DNA of 64,000 nt from Photobacterium damselae (GCF_003026815.1 NZ_PYOG01000022.1:17002-81001), one strand, 5' to 3'. Counted from the first letter of the stretch, positions 54,288-63,540 are shown. Numbers and translations are program-made. The notes: generated from the letters alone by a model not told the origin.

Positions 54288-56030
54288 TCAGTTCTGGACA
54301 AACCAGTTCTGAATTGTATTACGAATGCGAGAGAAGATATTTTCTTCTGGATACATACCACCTAGATGAAATAGTTCGATACGTTCTGCTATTTTTGCCA
54401 AGATAGTGTCAGTATCATCCTCTTTTCCTCTAAATGTTTGTCCCATCAAACGAGGAATGGCTTCATCAACATTTTCTACCGTCCAGATATGGAATTGCCC
54501 CGATTTGATCGCTTCGATAACTTCATCATTTAAGCAAAGACTTGATAGATTGGTTTTCGGCAGAATAACACCTTGATTACCTGTAAGACCGCGATGAACA
54601 CAAACCTTATAGAATCCTTCAATCTTCTCGTTGACACCGCCTACCGCTTGTACACGTCCAAATTGGTCTACTGCACCGGTAACTGCAATCTCTTGGTTAA
54701 TCGGCTGAACAGAAAGTGCTGAGACTAAAGCACAAAGCTCTGCTAAAGAGGCACTGTCACCGTCAACTTCAGAGTAAGATTGCTCAAATACAATCGATGC
54801 TGAGAATGGAAGGGCTTGATCTAAATTTAATGCAGTAGATAAAAATGCTTGCATGATCATCATGCCTTTAGCGTGGATATTACCACCAAGCTCAACTTTA
54901 CGTTCAACATCCGAAATATCGCCATCACCAAAGTGAACCACACAAGAGATACGAGCCGGTTCTCCATAAGACATCGGATGCCCTGGCATTTCAACAACGG
55001 TTAAGCCATTGACCTGACCTACTTCCTGTCCTTGGCATTCAATCACTACTTGGCCATGATGAATATCGGCAATTGCACGCTCAGGAAGGTAAGACTCTCG
55101 ATACAACTTAGCATTAAGCGAGGCTTTTAAGTGTTCACGAGTAATCTGTTGGTTTTCAGATTCAATACTCGCTTCAGACAATACATTGGTATGCCATAAC
55201 AAACAAAGAGGTACTCGGGATTGATCTTCAGCGTAGCGAGCACCTGCTGATAGTAACGCTTCAACAGCATCACTGTCGGCAAGATCAGGCAATTGACTGC
55301 GTTTAGCAATAGCTTTGACATAACGTAAATAGTCAGGAAGGCTTTGCTCGGTGAGTAAGAGGTCTTGTTCAAACTCGCCATACATGGCAAAACCTGCAGA
55401 TAAGTCTGGTTCTGCTTCATCAAGATCAGCCATCAAGAATCGGTCACCAACTAATACTAGCTTAACATTGAGTTTTTCAGCTGTTGGTAATGGGTAAGCT
55501 TTTTTAGGTTCAGAAGGTTGCCATTCAAGCTCGCCATTCATCAATACGCTTTTTAGTCGACTCCAAGCTCCAGGATTGGCAATTAATGCACCTACCGATA
55601 GAACTAAGTAACCATTGTTTGCTTGATGAATAAGACCGTGTTTTACATTATATGTAACAACTTTTGCATCACTTGATGGTGGATATACCGTACCAAAAAG
55701 CGATTGCTCGGTAACATATTCGCTGGTCACGACAATTGGATCTGTGATTGATGATTGCTCTAAGCTTTGCTGGGATGTTTGCTTCTGAATTCTTTCTTGT
55801 TCGTACTTAGTCAGAAGCTCAATCACATAATCACGGTAAATTTTATTATCAGGAGCTGTCACGCGAAGGACACGAGGCTGAATAGTGATCGCGGTAAAAC
55901 GGCGTACGGCATCTGCTAGGCGTGGTTGAAGTAACCCAGTATCTGCTGGCGCTAATTCGTTATAGTTTTCTAAGACATTACGGTACGGCGTGTAATCAGG
56001 GATCAATGTACGCCACGATTCTTCATGCAT
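54288..56030 (-). CDS. ycbZ: Lon-family ATP-independent-like protease YcbZ
   Basis: The 580-residue protein matches E. coli YcbZ in length and place beside fabA and matP. The C-terminal Lon protease domain has the catalytic Ser in EVDGDSASLAEL (~433) and the Lys in VNEKIEGFY (~477). The N-terminal half is the degenerate ATPase-like part of this family. It is a putative cytoplasmic protease; substrates are unknown. Its start is 200 bases from matP, in divergent orientation. Confidence 0.92.
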   Translation of the reverse strand: MHEESWRTLIPDYTPYRNVLENYNELAPADTGLLQPRLADAVRRFTAITIQPRVLRVTAPDNKIYRDYVIELLTKYEQERIQKQTSQQSLEQSSITDPIVVTSEYVTEQSLFGTVYPPSSDAKVVTYNVKHGLIHQANNGYLVLSVGALIANPGAWSRLKSVLMNGELEWQPSEPKKAYPLPTAEKLNVKLVLVGDRFLMADLDEAEPDLSAGFAMYGEFEQDLLLTEQSLPDYLRYVKAIAKRSQLPDLADSDAVEALLSAGARYAEDQSRVPLCLLWHTNVLSEASIESENQQITREHLKASLNAKLYRESYLPERAIADIHHGQVVIECQGQEVGQVNGLTVVEMPGHPMSYGEPARISCVVHFGDGDISDVERKVELGGNIHAKGMMIMQAFLSTALNLDQALPFSASIVFEQSYSEVDGDSASLAELCALVSALSVQPINQEIAVTGAVDQFGRVQAVGGVNEKIEGFYKVCVHRGLTGNQGVILPKTNLSSLCLNDEVIEAIKSGQFHIWTVENVDEAIPRLMGQTFRGKEDDTDTILAKIAERIELFHLGGMYPEENIFSRIRNTIQNWFVQN

Positions 56031-56230
56031 ATCTCTAAATTCTTTTTTCTTTTAGTACTGTGAAAAGGCCAGCAGTATAATGCAATAAGAGCGAGCATAA
56101 TAGGGACTTATGTCTGTAATTTCGCAAAATCATTGACTTAACTGCGTATGCATTGATGGAACAATTGTGATTTCGCTCCGTTATGGTTACACTGTAACGA
56201 TATCGTGTTGGTGAGGAAGAAAGAGATCTT

Positions 56231-56686
56231 ATGAAATATCAGCAGCTTGAAAATCTTGAAGCCGGTTGGAAATGGGCTTATCTGGTTAAAAAATGGAAAG
56301 AGGGTGAAGCGGTTACTCGTTATATTGATACGAGTGAAGTTGAAGCTGCTGTCGAACAACTTCAATCTTTAGAGCATGAACCAACCAAAGTGCTTACTTG
56401 GATTGATAATCATATGTCTCCAGCTCTAGAGATCAAACTTAAACAAGCTATTCGAGCAAAACGTAAACGTCACTTTAACGCTGAACAGGTTCATACTCGA
56501 AAGAAATCTATCGATCTTGATTATCGGGTTTGGGAAAAGTTAGCGGAAAAATCAAAAGAACTCGATTCTACCTTATCTGATACGATTGAATACTTATTGA
56601 GTGAAAGTAGTCGAACAGAGAAGGCCAGTAAAACGGTTTTGGACCTAAAAGATGATTTAACTCGTCTACTTGATATGGACGCATAA
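56231..56686 (+). CDS. matP: Ter macrodomain organiser MatP
   Basis: The 151-residue protein begins MKYQQLENLEAGWKWAYLVKKW, as in all MatP proteins, and carries the ribbon-helix-helix DNA-binding segment (RHFNAEQVHTRKKSIDLDYRVW) and a C-terminal coiled coil. It binds matS sites (two perfect ones in this window) and condenses the terminus region. It lies beside the Lon-like gene and fabA as in E. coli. Confidence 0.97.
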   Translation: MKYQQLENLEAGWKWAYLVKKWKEGEAVTRYIDTSEVEAAVEQLQSLEHEPTKVLTWIDNHMSPALEIKLKQAIRAKRKRHFNAEQVHTRKKSIDLDYRVWEKLAEKSKELDSTLSDTIEYLLSESSRTEKASKTVLDLKDDLTRLLDMDA

Positions 56687-56700
56687 TAGAGTTTTAAAGA

Positions 56701-56749
56701 ATTAACCGATTATAACGTCTCTTTTTTATCTGCCTTTCAATCGGTTAAT
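56701..56749. repeat. Inverted repeat after matP
   Basis: ATTAACCGATT (56701-56711) and AATCGGTTAAT (56739-56749) are perfect arms around a 27-base loop with a T run inside it. It might end matP transcription; no T run follows the second arm. Confidence 0.5.
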
Positions 56750-56840
56750 CAATTTGGCTAGTAATTTGCTTACTATTTGTAATCTACAATTGATTTGAAT
56801 AATAGAGCAAAGCGCACAATAACATTGAAAGGAGCTTATG

Positions 56841-57146
56841 ATGGAATATGTAATCCTACTCGCCGTGGTTGTTATTTTCATTGTTTTTAAAGATCGTCCA
56901 ATAATGCGTCTTAAATTTAAACAAGGCGAACTGGTTGAAGAGAAAGGCCAAATTCCGAATGGGTTTCGTCAAGCTTGTAAAGATATTGGCCATAAGATGC
57001 CATTTGATGGGGTAGTGAAAGTCTATAAAACCCGTTTTCAGACAAAACTTGTTTTCTCTAAGCAGATCCCAAGTAAAGTTAAACAACGCATTAATAATGT
57101 TTTTCCTCATAGTATGAACACGAAGAAACAAGGTAAGAGAGCTTAA
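56841..57146 (+). CDS. DUF3634-like small membrane protein
   Basis: The start is the second ATG (56841), 6 bases from GGAG; 56838 is the alternative. The ~101 residues have an N-terminal membrane helix (YVILLAVVVIFIVF) and a basic cytoplasmic part (FKQGELVEEKGQIPNGFRQACK). The pattern matches DUF3634 as I recall it; no function is known. The stop overlaps the start of the next gene. Confidence 0.65.
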   Translation: MEYVILLAVVVIFIVFKDRPIMRLKFKQGELVEEKGQIPNGFRQACKDIGHKMPFDGVVKVYKTRFQTKLVFSKQIPSKVKQRINNVFPHSMNTKKQGKRA

Positions 57147-57544
57147 TGGTAACTCCACACGCTTTACGATTAACCCAAGGGCAAGATCTTCGTCAAGCTA
57201 TTCTTGATTATGTCGTTTCTTCTGATATTCAAGCTGGTTCCCTTGTAACAGGGGTCGGTTGTCTAGAGTCAGTTAATATTCGATTGGCCAGTGCAACTCA
57301 ATGTCTAGAACTGTCTGGTCCATTAGAAATTCTAACCTTGGCAGGGACATTAACGCCTGAACATGTTCATATTCATATCTCTGTTGCAGATAAGGAAGGG
57401 CATGTATATGGCGGGCATCTCCAACCTGGATCTGTCGTTTCATATACATGCGAGCTTTGCCTAATTGCTTATGATAATTTAGCTTTCAGTCGTGCGTTTG
57501 ATACATCAACAGGTTATACCGAGTTGGCTGTTTCATCTCGTTAA
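57146..57544 (+). CDS. PPC-domain (DUF296) protein
   Basis: The 132-residue protein fits single PPC/DUF296 proteins: LRLTQGQDLRQAIL start, SLVTGVGCLESVNIRLA, the HVHIHISVADKEGHVYGGHLQPG block with His residues that may bind metal, then an aromatic end. Bacterial members are trimeric and of unclear function. The ATG overlaps the previous stop (TAATG), so the genes are coupled. Confidence 0.85.
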   Translation: MVTPHALRLTQGQDLRQAILDYVVSSDIQAGSLVTGVGCLESVNIRLASATQCLELSGPLEILTLAGTLTPEHVHIHISVADKEGHVYGGHLQPGSVVSYTCELCLIAYDNLAFSRAFDTSTGYTELAVSSR

Positions 57545-57564
57545 TAAGGTCAATATTTTTTATG

Positions 57565-57600
57565 AAGAGAGGCGATATTAACTTATGGCTTCTCTTTTTT
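57565..57600 (+). terminator. Terminator after PPC gene
   Basis: AAGAGAGGC (57565-57573) pairs with GCTTCTCTT (57588-57596) with one G-U, then T residues. It overlaps the end of the converging minus-strand gene. Confidence 0.75.
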
Positions 57601-57840
57601 TATATAGTTAAATAGAGCAGACTGAGCTTTGATATGAGCATCCAATAGTTGCGTTAACTGTTCTAATTCCTCTTCTACCGCTTTTCTACGTTCTGTTTCT
57701 TCCGCCAGTTGTTTACCAATATCAACCGCTAGGTATCCACCTTTAATTAATGCTTTGGTTGTGACATTGGTATTCGTTAATGACTTGAGCTCTTCTATCA
57801 TGTAGTAATGAGATTCGATATCTCTTATGGTTATAGCCAT
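57583..57840 (-). CDS. Small hypothetical protein with coiled-coil
   Basis: The 85-residue protein has a first half without motif and a helical, Glu-rich second half (AEETERRKAVEEELEQLTQLL). No signal peptide or membrane segment is seen. It stands alone on the minus strand, and its end overlaps the terminator of the converging PPC gene. I do not recognise it. Confidence 0.6.
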   Translation of the reverse strand: MAITIRDIESHYYMIEELKSLTNTNVTTKALIKGGYLAVDIGKQLAEETERRKAVEEELEQLTQLLDAHIKAQSALFNYIKKEKP

Positions 57841-58009
57841 TAGATAGCATTCTTAGTTTTGTTTATATTATTTAATTTATTATGATAGCTTTTATCCAAG
57901 AGGTGATTCAAGCGATTAATTAAATTTGCCATCATAATAAATTAGTACCAAAGCTAATGCACTATAACTTTATTTCTATTAATTAAAAGCACTCCGAAGA
58001 GTGCCTATC

Positions 58010-58450
58010 TTAACTAATTTGTTGACCTTGCATTAGGCTATTTAAAGGTACGATCTCGCCAGATTTACCTCTATAAATACCTCTATGATCACGAATCAGT
58101 AAACTGTTACCTGATGTAAGGGTTTCTATATAAAAGCTTTTAAACTTCAAATAATACTCTTGATTTGCACCATTACCTTGCATGCCTAACACATAGTAAT
58201 GATCAAATAATCTAAAAAACCAACCGTTTAACTGCTTAGTTAAAATCACTTTTTGTTCTTTATCATAAACGACTAATTGCTCTTTTATTCTTCCATGTTG
58301 AAGCGTCATCTTTAGCTTTTCTTGTGATAAAGAAGGATAGGAGGTTGAAAAATGATATTTGGCTAGGGTAGTCATGGTTGAATAAAAACCCTGAGCGCTA
58401 ATCAATACTACTCCTAAACCAATACCTAAAATAGCGTTACGAAACATCAC
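58010..58450 (-). CDS. Small membrane partner of ToxR-like regulator
   Basis: The 146-residue protein has one N-terminal membrane helix (FRNAILGIGLGVVLISAQGF) and a periplasmic beta-rich part with HYYVLGMQGNGANQEYY. It starts 14 bases before the regulator gene ends, so translation is coupled. ToxS and VtrC have the same layout and position next to ToxR and VtrA, and they stabilise or form the sensor with the regulator. Sequence identity to those is not evident to me, so the partner role is inferred. Confidence 0.6.
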   Translation of the reverse strand: MMFRNAILGIGLGVVLISAQGFYSTMTTLAKYHFSTSYPSLSQEKLKMTLQHGRIKEQLVVYDKEQKVILTKQLNGWFFRLFDHYYVLGMQGNGANQEYYLKFKSFYIETLTSGNSLLIRDHRGIYRGKSGEIVPLNSLMQGQQIS

Positions 58451-59180
58451 AAGAACCTTGCTTTATTTTATCTGAGTAATCAATAAAGTCGTCACCGATA
58501 ACACCATACAGTTGGTATCGTGAACAAATGCCACTTATCGGGTATGCAATCCATTTTGCAGCACCATCAGCTTGGCTTTGCTTGATTGTGTTTACAACAG
58601 GATTCGGTAAATCAATCCCATCATAGATAACGGGTATTCCATTTATCGATTTCTCATCAATAAAACTAAAATATTGCATACCTATAAAATACGTTATGAG
58701 AAGAAATAATAGGGTAACCATATGATTTTTAGATGGTAGTATTATATCTATATTCTTTTTTGGTATTTCTCGTTTGTTTGCTGGTGGATTTTTACCAAGT
58801 GTTTGGATTTCTAAATTTCTATCACTATCATTAAGATCGCTTAGTACAGAATGAGTTAGATTGGCTCCATTGATTGCATAACCTAACTTTGGCTCTGTAA
58901 TAATAAGATTATTTTCGTCAATCTCATTAAGTGCAGTTCTTAGATTCTTTATTGCAACGGTTAAAGAATTATTCGTTACAACTTTTCCTTGCCAGCACTC
59001 TTTTAGTAAATTCTCTCTATGTATGGTTTTATCTTTATTTTCAGCTAGATAAGTAAAAATCAATATTTCGGATTTTGAAACCTTTACTTCTGCTGAATCC
59101 GCACGTCGTTTAATAATTCTATTTGTTAAGTCAACATCAAAGCGTCCAAACTGCCTGATATCGATCACTGACTGGTTCAT
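58437..59180 (-). CDS. ToxR/VtrA-like membrane winged-helix regulator
   Basis: I use the ATG at 59180 (MNQSVIDIRQFGRFDVD); an extension to 59225 is possible, and neither has a strong ribosome site. The ~247 residues have an OmpR/ToxR-type winged helix (~10-105: SKSEILIFTYLAENKDK, VVTNNSLTVAIKNLRTAL), a linker, one membrane helix (~150-170) and a ~75-residue periplasmic domain with two cysteines (SGICS and GSCD). This is the layout of ToxR, TcpP and VtrA, which activate genes directly from the inner membrane. The overlapping small gene is its likely partner. Confidence 0.8.
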   Translation of the reverse strand: MNQSVIDIRQFGRFDVDLTNRIIKRRADSAEVKVSKSEILIFTYLAENKDKTIHRENLLKECWQGKVVTNNSLTVAIKNLRTALNEIDENNLIITEPKLGYAINGANLTHSVLSDLNDSDRNLEIQTLGKNPPANKREIPKKNIDIILPSKNHMVTLLFLLITYFIGMQYFSFIDEKSINGIPVIYDGIDLPNPVVNTIKQSQADGAAKWIAYPISGICSRYQLYGVIGDDFIDYSDKIKQGSCDVS

Positions 59181-59383
59181 AAGTATAATAATTATTTCAA
59201 GTAAAACACTTTGCCAATGGAGCATTCTAGCGAATAAGAATTGTTATTTCTATATAGATATCATGTCATAACATTAAACTTAGTACACAATCACATTAAA
59301 CTTTTTATTCCTAATAAAAATACTTGGTAGTCTATGCCAATATTCCATTATACTTAATGAAAATTTAATGAATTGAGCCAGTT

Positions 59384-60409
59384 ATGAAGTTTACACACGT
59401 TGCACTATGTGCTTTACCATTTGTATCAATACCGTTTTCAGTATTCTCAATGTCATGCGACAATCAGGGAGAGACCTTATCTTTATGGCAAAACAGTTCT
59501 CCTCGTTCTTCATTGCTAACATTTGTTGATAAAGTGACAAATGTTAATAGTGCAGATTATGTTCCGGCTAATGAACGAATTGCTGTAATTGATAATGATG
59601 GTACATTATGGCCAGAAAAGCCTATGTATACTCAATTTCAATTTGCGTTCGACCAAATAAAAGCAAAGGCGAAAACAAACTTAGATTGGGGAGAAAAAAC
59701 GCCATATAAATGGGTAGTAGATGGAGATATTCAAGAGGTCTTTAAACATAGTTGGTCTGCTCTTCTTCCTATCTTAGCGCAATCTCAGGCAGGCGTGACA
59801 CCGTCACAATACAGTTCTGAAGTATTATCTTGGCTCAAGACTCATAAATCCTCTCGATTTAATCGTCCATACACATCTTTGGTTTATCAACCTATGATCC
59901 AAGTAATTGATTATCTTAAGGCTAATCAATTTGATGTTTATATTGTCACAGGAGCTGGTGCTGCTTTTGTTCGTCCATGGAGTGAAGCCATTTATCATAT
60001 TCCAGCACAAAATGTGATTGGTACAACTTTTGGCTACAGCTATAAACAAGTGAATGGTAAAGCTCAGTTATTTAAAAATGATAAGCTTATTTATGTTAAT
60101 GATGGACCTCAAAAAGCCATCAATATCGAGACCATCATAGGGAAAAGACCCATTGTTGCAATCGGTAACTCAACAGGTGATGCTGCAATGCTTGACTGGA
60201 CGACATCTCAAAAAGGTGAGAGCTTTGCGATGTTAATCCATCATACAGATCAAGAACGGGAGTGGAGCTATGGGCCAAGTTCTTTTGAGGGAAAATTCAC
60301 CCCTGAGTTAATGAACCAGGCAAAAACACATGGATGGAATGTTGTTAATATGAAAAACGATTGGTGCCAAATTTTCCCAACAGAGAAAGAAGAGCGAAAA
60401 TTGCCTTAA
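59384..60409 (+). CDS. Exported HAD-family phosphatase-like protein
   Basis: The 341-residue protein has a signal peptide (residues 1-23) and HAD motifs: DNDGTLWPE (motif I, ~68-76) with the Asp pair, VTGAGAAFVRPW (motif II, ~190) and GNSTGDAAMLDW (motif III, ~255). A C-terminal part follows. It should be a periplasmic or secreted phosphatase; no substrate is evident. It is divergent from the ToxR-like gene, which may control it. A perfect matS site lies in it. Confidence 0.8.
   Translation: MKFTHVALCALPFVSIPFSVFSMSCDNQGETLSLWQNSSPRSSLLTFVDKVTNVNSADYVPANERIAVIDNDGTLWPEKPMYTQFQFAFDQIKAKAKTNLDWGEKTPYKWVVDGDIQEVFKHSWSALLPILAQSQAGVTPSQYSSEVLSWLKTHKSSRFNRPYTSLVYQPMIQVIDYLKANQFDVYIVTGAGAAFVRPWSEAIYHIPAQNVIGTTFGYSYKQVNGKAQLFKNDKLIYVNDGPQKAINIETIIGKRPIVAIGNSTGDAAMLDWTTSQKGESFAMLIHHTDQEREWSYGPSSFEGKFTPELMNQAKTHGWNVVNMKNDWCQIFPTEKEERKLP
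59795..59807. promoter_or_regulatory. matS site (MatP binding)
   Basis: GTGACACCGTCAC fits the GTGACRNYGTCAC consensus fully. It lies inside the HAD gene, 3.1 kb from matP. Confidence 0.85.
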
Positions 60410-60540
60410 TCGGTTGTATGTTAACCTAAAATAACCTGTTATCTAATATGTTACAGGGAGACAAGAACATTAGATGACTAATAAATCGGCAAACCACCCG
60501 TTTAGTGACGCTGTAACATTTCAAATGTTATAGTCAATGA

Positions 60541-60574
60541 AAGACAAAGGCTTCAATATAGAAGCCTTTGTCTT
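60541..60574. terminator. Bidirectional terminator
   Basis: AAGACAAAGGCTTC (60541-60554), AATATA, GAAGCCTTTGTCTT (60561-60574): a 14-bp perfect stem between converging genes. Confidence 0.85.
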
Positions 60575-60579
60575 ATCTA

Positions 60580-60831
60580 TTAATGGACTTTTTTCTTTGG
60601 TCCGTATCGAACCATATCTTTTCCATTATCATAAACTTCTTGTGATACCCAACGACCTAAAAGTAATTGGTGTTTATCATCAAGTACTGCAACAAAAGGG
60701 CGACCATTTGCATTGTTAGTCGCTAAGGCAACACCCGCAACATTGGTCAATCCCATGCCACCATTTTCAATAGATAGAAGGAAGCTTTCTAGTTGCTCTA
60801 GTGTTTCAATAATAATCGAGTCGTCAATCAT
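60580..60831 (-). CDS. Small hypothetical protein
   Basis: The 83-residue protein has SFLLSIENGGMGLTNVAGVALA and a GRPFVAVLDDKHQLLLGRWV segment. It has no signal peptide or metal site and is not recognised. It is alone on the minus strand with a strong terminator after it. Confidence 0.6.
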   Translation of the reverse strand: MIDDSIIIETLEQLESFLLSIENGGMGLTNVAGVALATNNANGRPFVAVLDDKHQLLLGRWVSQEVYDNGKDMVRYGPKKKVH

Positions 60832-60941
60832 ACGTTCATATTCTATTTTTTGTTGAAGTTAAATGAATTATACCTGAAATAATATCTTGTCAGCACAAAA
60901 AATACGTTCTACATTTCATTGAGTAGAGGTATTTATTTTTT

Positions 60942-61490
60942 ATGGTGTGTATGAATAGGTATAAAGGTTTTACCCTAATTGAATTGGTCGTCGTTATTGT
61001 GATTTTAGGGATGCTTGCTGTAGTAGCAATGCCAAAATTTTTAAATCTACAACGAGATGCAAGAATCGCAGATCTTAAAGGGGCAGAAGGAGCTTTAAAA
61101 TCTGCTAATGGCATCGTATATGGGAAAGCAGCAATAAAAGGGGTTGTGGAACAAGAAGCAAATGATTGGAATAATTCAAATGACTCTACATTACTTATTG
61201 ATGGTAAAACAGTAAGTTTGCATTATGGCTATATACTTCCTACTGAATGGAATATTAGAACCATTATGAGTATGAATAAGAATGACTGGAGTGTCCTAAG
61301 TACTGGAACTCGTTATGGGCCAGCATATATTATCCCTAAATCAGCTCCTGGCTTTCAAACTCAGTCAATAAGTGCAGTTGAACAATCTAAATGTTACTTA
61401 TCTTATTATTTTTATAGAAGTGGTATCGTGGATGGAAAGCCTGTTAATTACAAAGTTCCAGTCTATAAACTCGAAATAGCAGGCTGTTAA
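60942..61490 (+). CDS. Orphan type IV pilin-like protein
   Basis: The 182-residue protein begins with a short basic leader, then the prepilin cleavage site and helix GFTLIELVVVIVILGMLAVV with the conserved Glu at position +5. The ATG at 60951 would give a shorter leader. The C-terminal globular part ends with two cysteines (near 149 and 182) that may close a D-region loop, as in MSHA-type pilins. No other pilus gene lies nearby, so it must use an assembly system elsewhere. Confidence 0.8.
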   Translation: MVCMNRYKGFTLIELVVVIVILGMLAVVAMPKFLNLQRDARIADLKGAEGALKSANGIVYGKAAIKGVVEQEANDWNNSNDSTLLIDGKTVSLHYGYILPTEWNIRTIMSMNKNDWSVLSTGTRYGPAYIIPKSAPGFQTQSISAVEQSKCYLSYYFYRSGIVDGKPVNYKVPVYKLEIAGC

Positions 61491-61545
61491 TTGTAGTTAT
61501 AACTGCCTAATAGATTTAGGCAGTTATTCAAATTAGAGATATTAT

Positions 61546-63039
61546 TCAAATAGATTTAATAGGATTATTTTTAATCCTATCTTTTAAGGAGATATAAAAA
61601 ATGACATCAACAATAAATGTATATATTTGAATAACAATAATTATCATAAATGGGATTGCACCAATAATCGCAATCTGCTTATTAAGATTAATATCATTAT
61701 AATAAGTAAGTATTATAGTGAGTGAAGAGATTAATAGACAATAGAGCAGAGTGATACGTCGCTTATCATTTTTTATTAAGGTATCAATAGTATTAACAGA
61801 GGAGTCAATACTAGTAATAATGAAAAGAGATAAAAGTATAATTGATGATGTAGAGAGAAAGGTTGAAAACGGTAATTGTTCATAAAAGGCAAATAGACCA
61901 TAAGTGAAATCTTTTTTAGTTGCACTCAGTACTGGTTCTGAATATTTTATCAAAGCAGAACCAGAATAGATCGAAAACCATATCATTGAAGTTAGTGTAG
62001 GAATAAAAATCACAGATAAGATAAATTGTCTAACAGTTCTTCCTTTGCTTATCTTTGCTAAAAAGATTCCAACAAAAGGAGCCCAAGCACACCACCAGAT
62101 GAAGTAATTGATTGTCCAATCTACACTCCATTGTTGTGACTTTTCATTTAGTTGAAAAGATAATTTTGGCAGCAATAATATATAATCTTTAATTGAGTTC
62201 ATGAAAATATGTAATATATTTTTTACGTCATTGGTGAAAAACACTGTGACTGCAAGTGTCAACATCAACATAACATTCAAAAGACTTAAAATACGAATTC
62301 CTTTTTTTATAGATGTGAATGATGATATACAGAAAAACAAAGATATTAAGATGACAATAATAATCCTACTATTGAATCCTTTCATAGTATTCGCTGTTAA
62401 ATTCAATCCATCTTGAATTAAGCTTACTGAATTTGCAAAGGCTCCAGCGACACTGAAAATGATAGTGAAAACAGTAATAATATTGATAATATCGAAAAAG
62501 ATAGAATTATTTGATTGTTCTATAAAAGGCGAGGTTAACGATAGATCTCTGTTCCTAATATATCGGAACCATGCATATGACAAAGCTACAATAGTGTAAA
62601 TTGACCAGGCATGTAGTCCCCAATGAAAATATGTTATTGCCAATACATTAGATACACTATGGCTTTCAGTTACTGTTAACTTATTGAAAAATAAATAATG
62701 ATAAGCAGGCTCTGCGATACCCCAAAAAACTAGTCCAGATCCCATACCAGTAGTAAATACCATTGTTATCCAAGAAATATAGGAGTAATCAGGCTGGCTA
62801 TTACCTAAACGTGTTTTACCAATTGGGAATAGAGCGAGAATGAAACAAAGAATAACAACTAATGATGTAGTAATTAAAATTGGTCTAGCTAATATTACTG
62901 ATAGTTTATTTGATATCCTACTTAATATAAAAACAGCCTGATTAGGGAAAATTAAAAACATAAACGATAACAAAAGGATGCCACCATAGAGAAAAAAAGG
63001 TAGCCAGTTTCTGCTACCTGATAATTTAATCTTTATCAT
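61546..63039 (-). CDS. BCCT-family transporter
   Basis: The 497-residue protein has about twelve membrane helices. It carries the BCCT motifs GMGSGLVFWGIAEPAYHY (~100-117) and WTINYFIWWCAWAPFVGIF (~300-320), followed by AKISKGRT. It should import a quaternary ammonium or similar compound such as betaine, carnitine or choline; which one is not evident. An NTF2-like gene lies 6 bases upstream, probably in the same operon, and both are AT-rich. Confidence 0.88.
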   Translation of the reverse strand: MIKIKLSGSRNWLPFFLYGGILLLSFMFLIFPNQAVFILSRISNKLSVILARPILITTSLVVILCFILALFPIGKTRLGNSQPDYSYISWITMVFTTGMGSGLVFWGIAEPAYHYLFFNKLTVTESHSVSNVLAITYFHWGLHAWSIYTIVALSYAWFRYIRNRDLSLTSPFIEQSNNSIFFDIINIITVFTIIFSVAGAFANSVSLIQDGLNLTANTMKGFNSRIIIVILISLFFCISSFTSIKKGIRILSLLNVMLMLTLAVTVFFTNDVKNILHIFMNSIKDYILLLPKLSFQLNEKSQQWSVDWTINYFIWWCAWAPFVGIFLAKISKGRTVRQFILSVIFIPTLTSMIWFSIYSGSALIKYSEPVLSATKKDFTYGLFAFYEQLPFSTFLSTSSIILLSLFIITSIDSSVNTIDTLIKNDKRRITLLYCLLISSLTIILTYYNDINLNKQIAIIGAIPFMIIIVIQIYTFIVDVIFYISLKDRIKNNPIKSI

Positions 63040-63045
63040 TATTAA

Positions 63046-63429
63046 TTAATACATCGTATTGGGGTTCATACTTGTATTTGGAATAATTTGCATTGAGTCC
63101 CAATGTTCAACGATCTTTCCATTATCATCAAAACGGAAAAAATCCATAGTGACGTACTCATCGCCATCAGGCCATGTTTGGTGAGTATGTAAAGCTACTA
63201 AGTTTTCCTCCGCTATAGCGCGAACAAACTCAATAGTTTTATTGGGATAATCGCAATACATTCTCTCAAAGTAATCAATAAATCCATTTTTACCATCAGG
63301 TACAAGTGGGTTATGTTGAATGTATTCATCACCGACATACAATTCAACGGCTTCTTTGGGGTTACCAAGAAAAGCCATATTGTAAAAACTAATGGCAGTA
63401 ACTTTGTTTTTCGATTGTATAGTAGTCAT
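63046..63429 (-). CDS. SnoaL/NTF2-like small protein
   Basis: The start is the ATG at 63429; an extension to 63450 is possible. The ~127 residues follow the SnoaL-like pattern: AISFYNMAFLGNPKEAVELYVG, YIQHNPLVPDGKNGFIDYF, LVALHTHQTWPDGDEYVTMDFFRF and KIVEHWDSMQ. These alpha+beta barrels bind or isomerise small molecules. It lies just upstream of the BCCT gene in the same direction, so it may act on the imported compound. Confidence 0.75.
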   Translation of the reverse strand: MTTIQSKNKVTAISFYNMAFLGNPKEAVELYVGDEYIQHNPLVPDGKNGFIDYFERMYCDYPNKTIEFVRAIAEENLVALHTHQTWPDGDEYVTMDFFRFDDNGKIVEHWDSMQIIPNTSMNPNTMY

Positions 63430-63540
63430 GGTTTTGCACCTTGTATTCAAATCTAGCCAGACTCTGGATATTGATACGAAACGAGTAGTGAAGCCAATAG
63501 CATCTATAAGTTAAGATATAAATCTGCGCTAAGTTCATAG

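Noticed and set aside
60505..60517. GTGACGCTGTAAC as a matS site
   Set aside because: One mismatch in the conserved half; may be chance.
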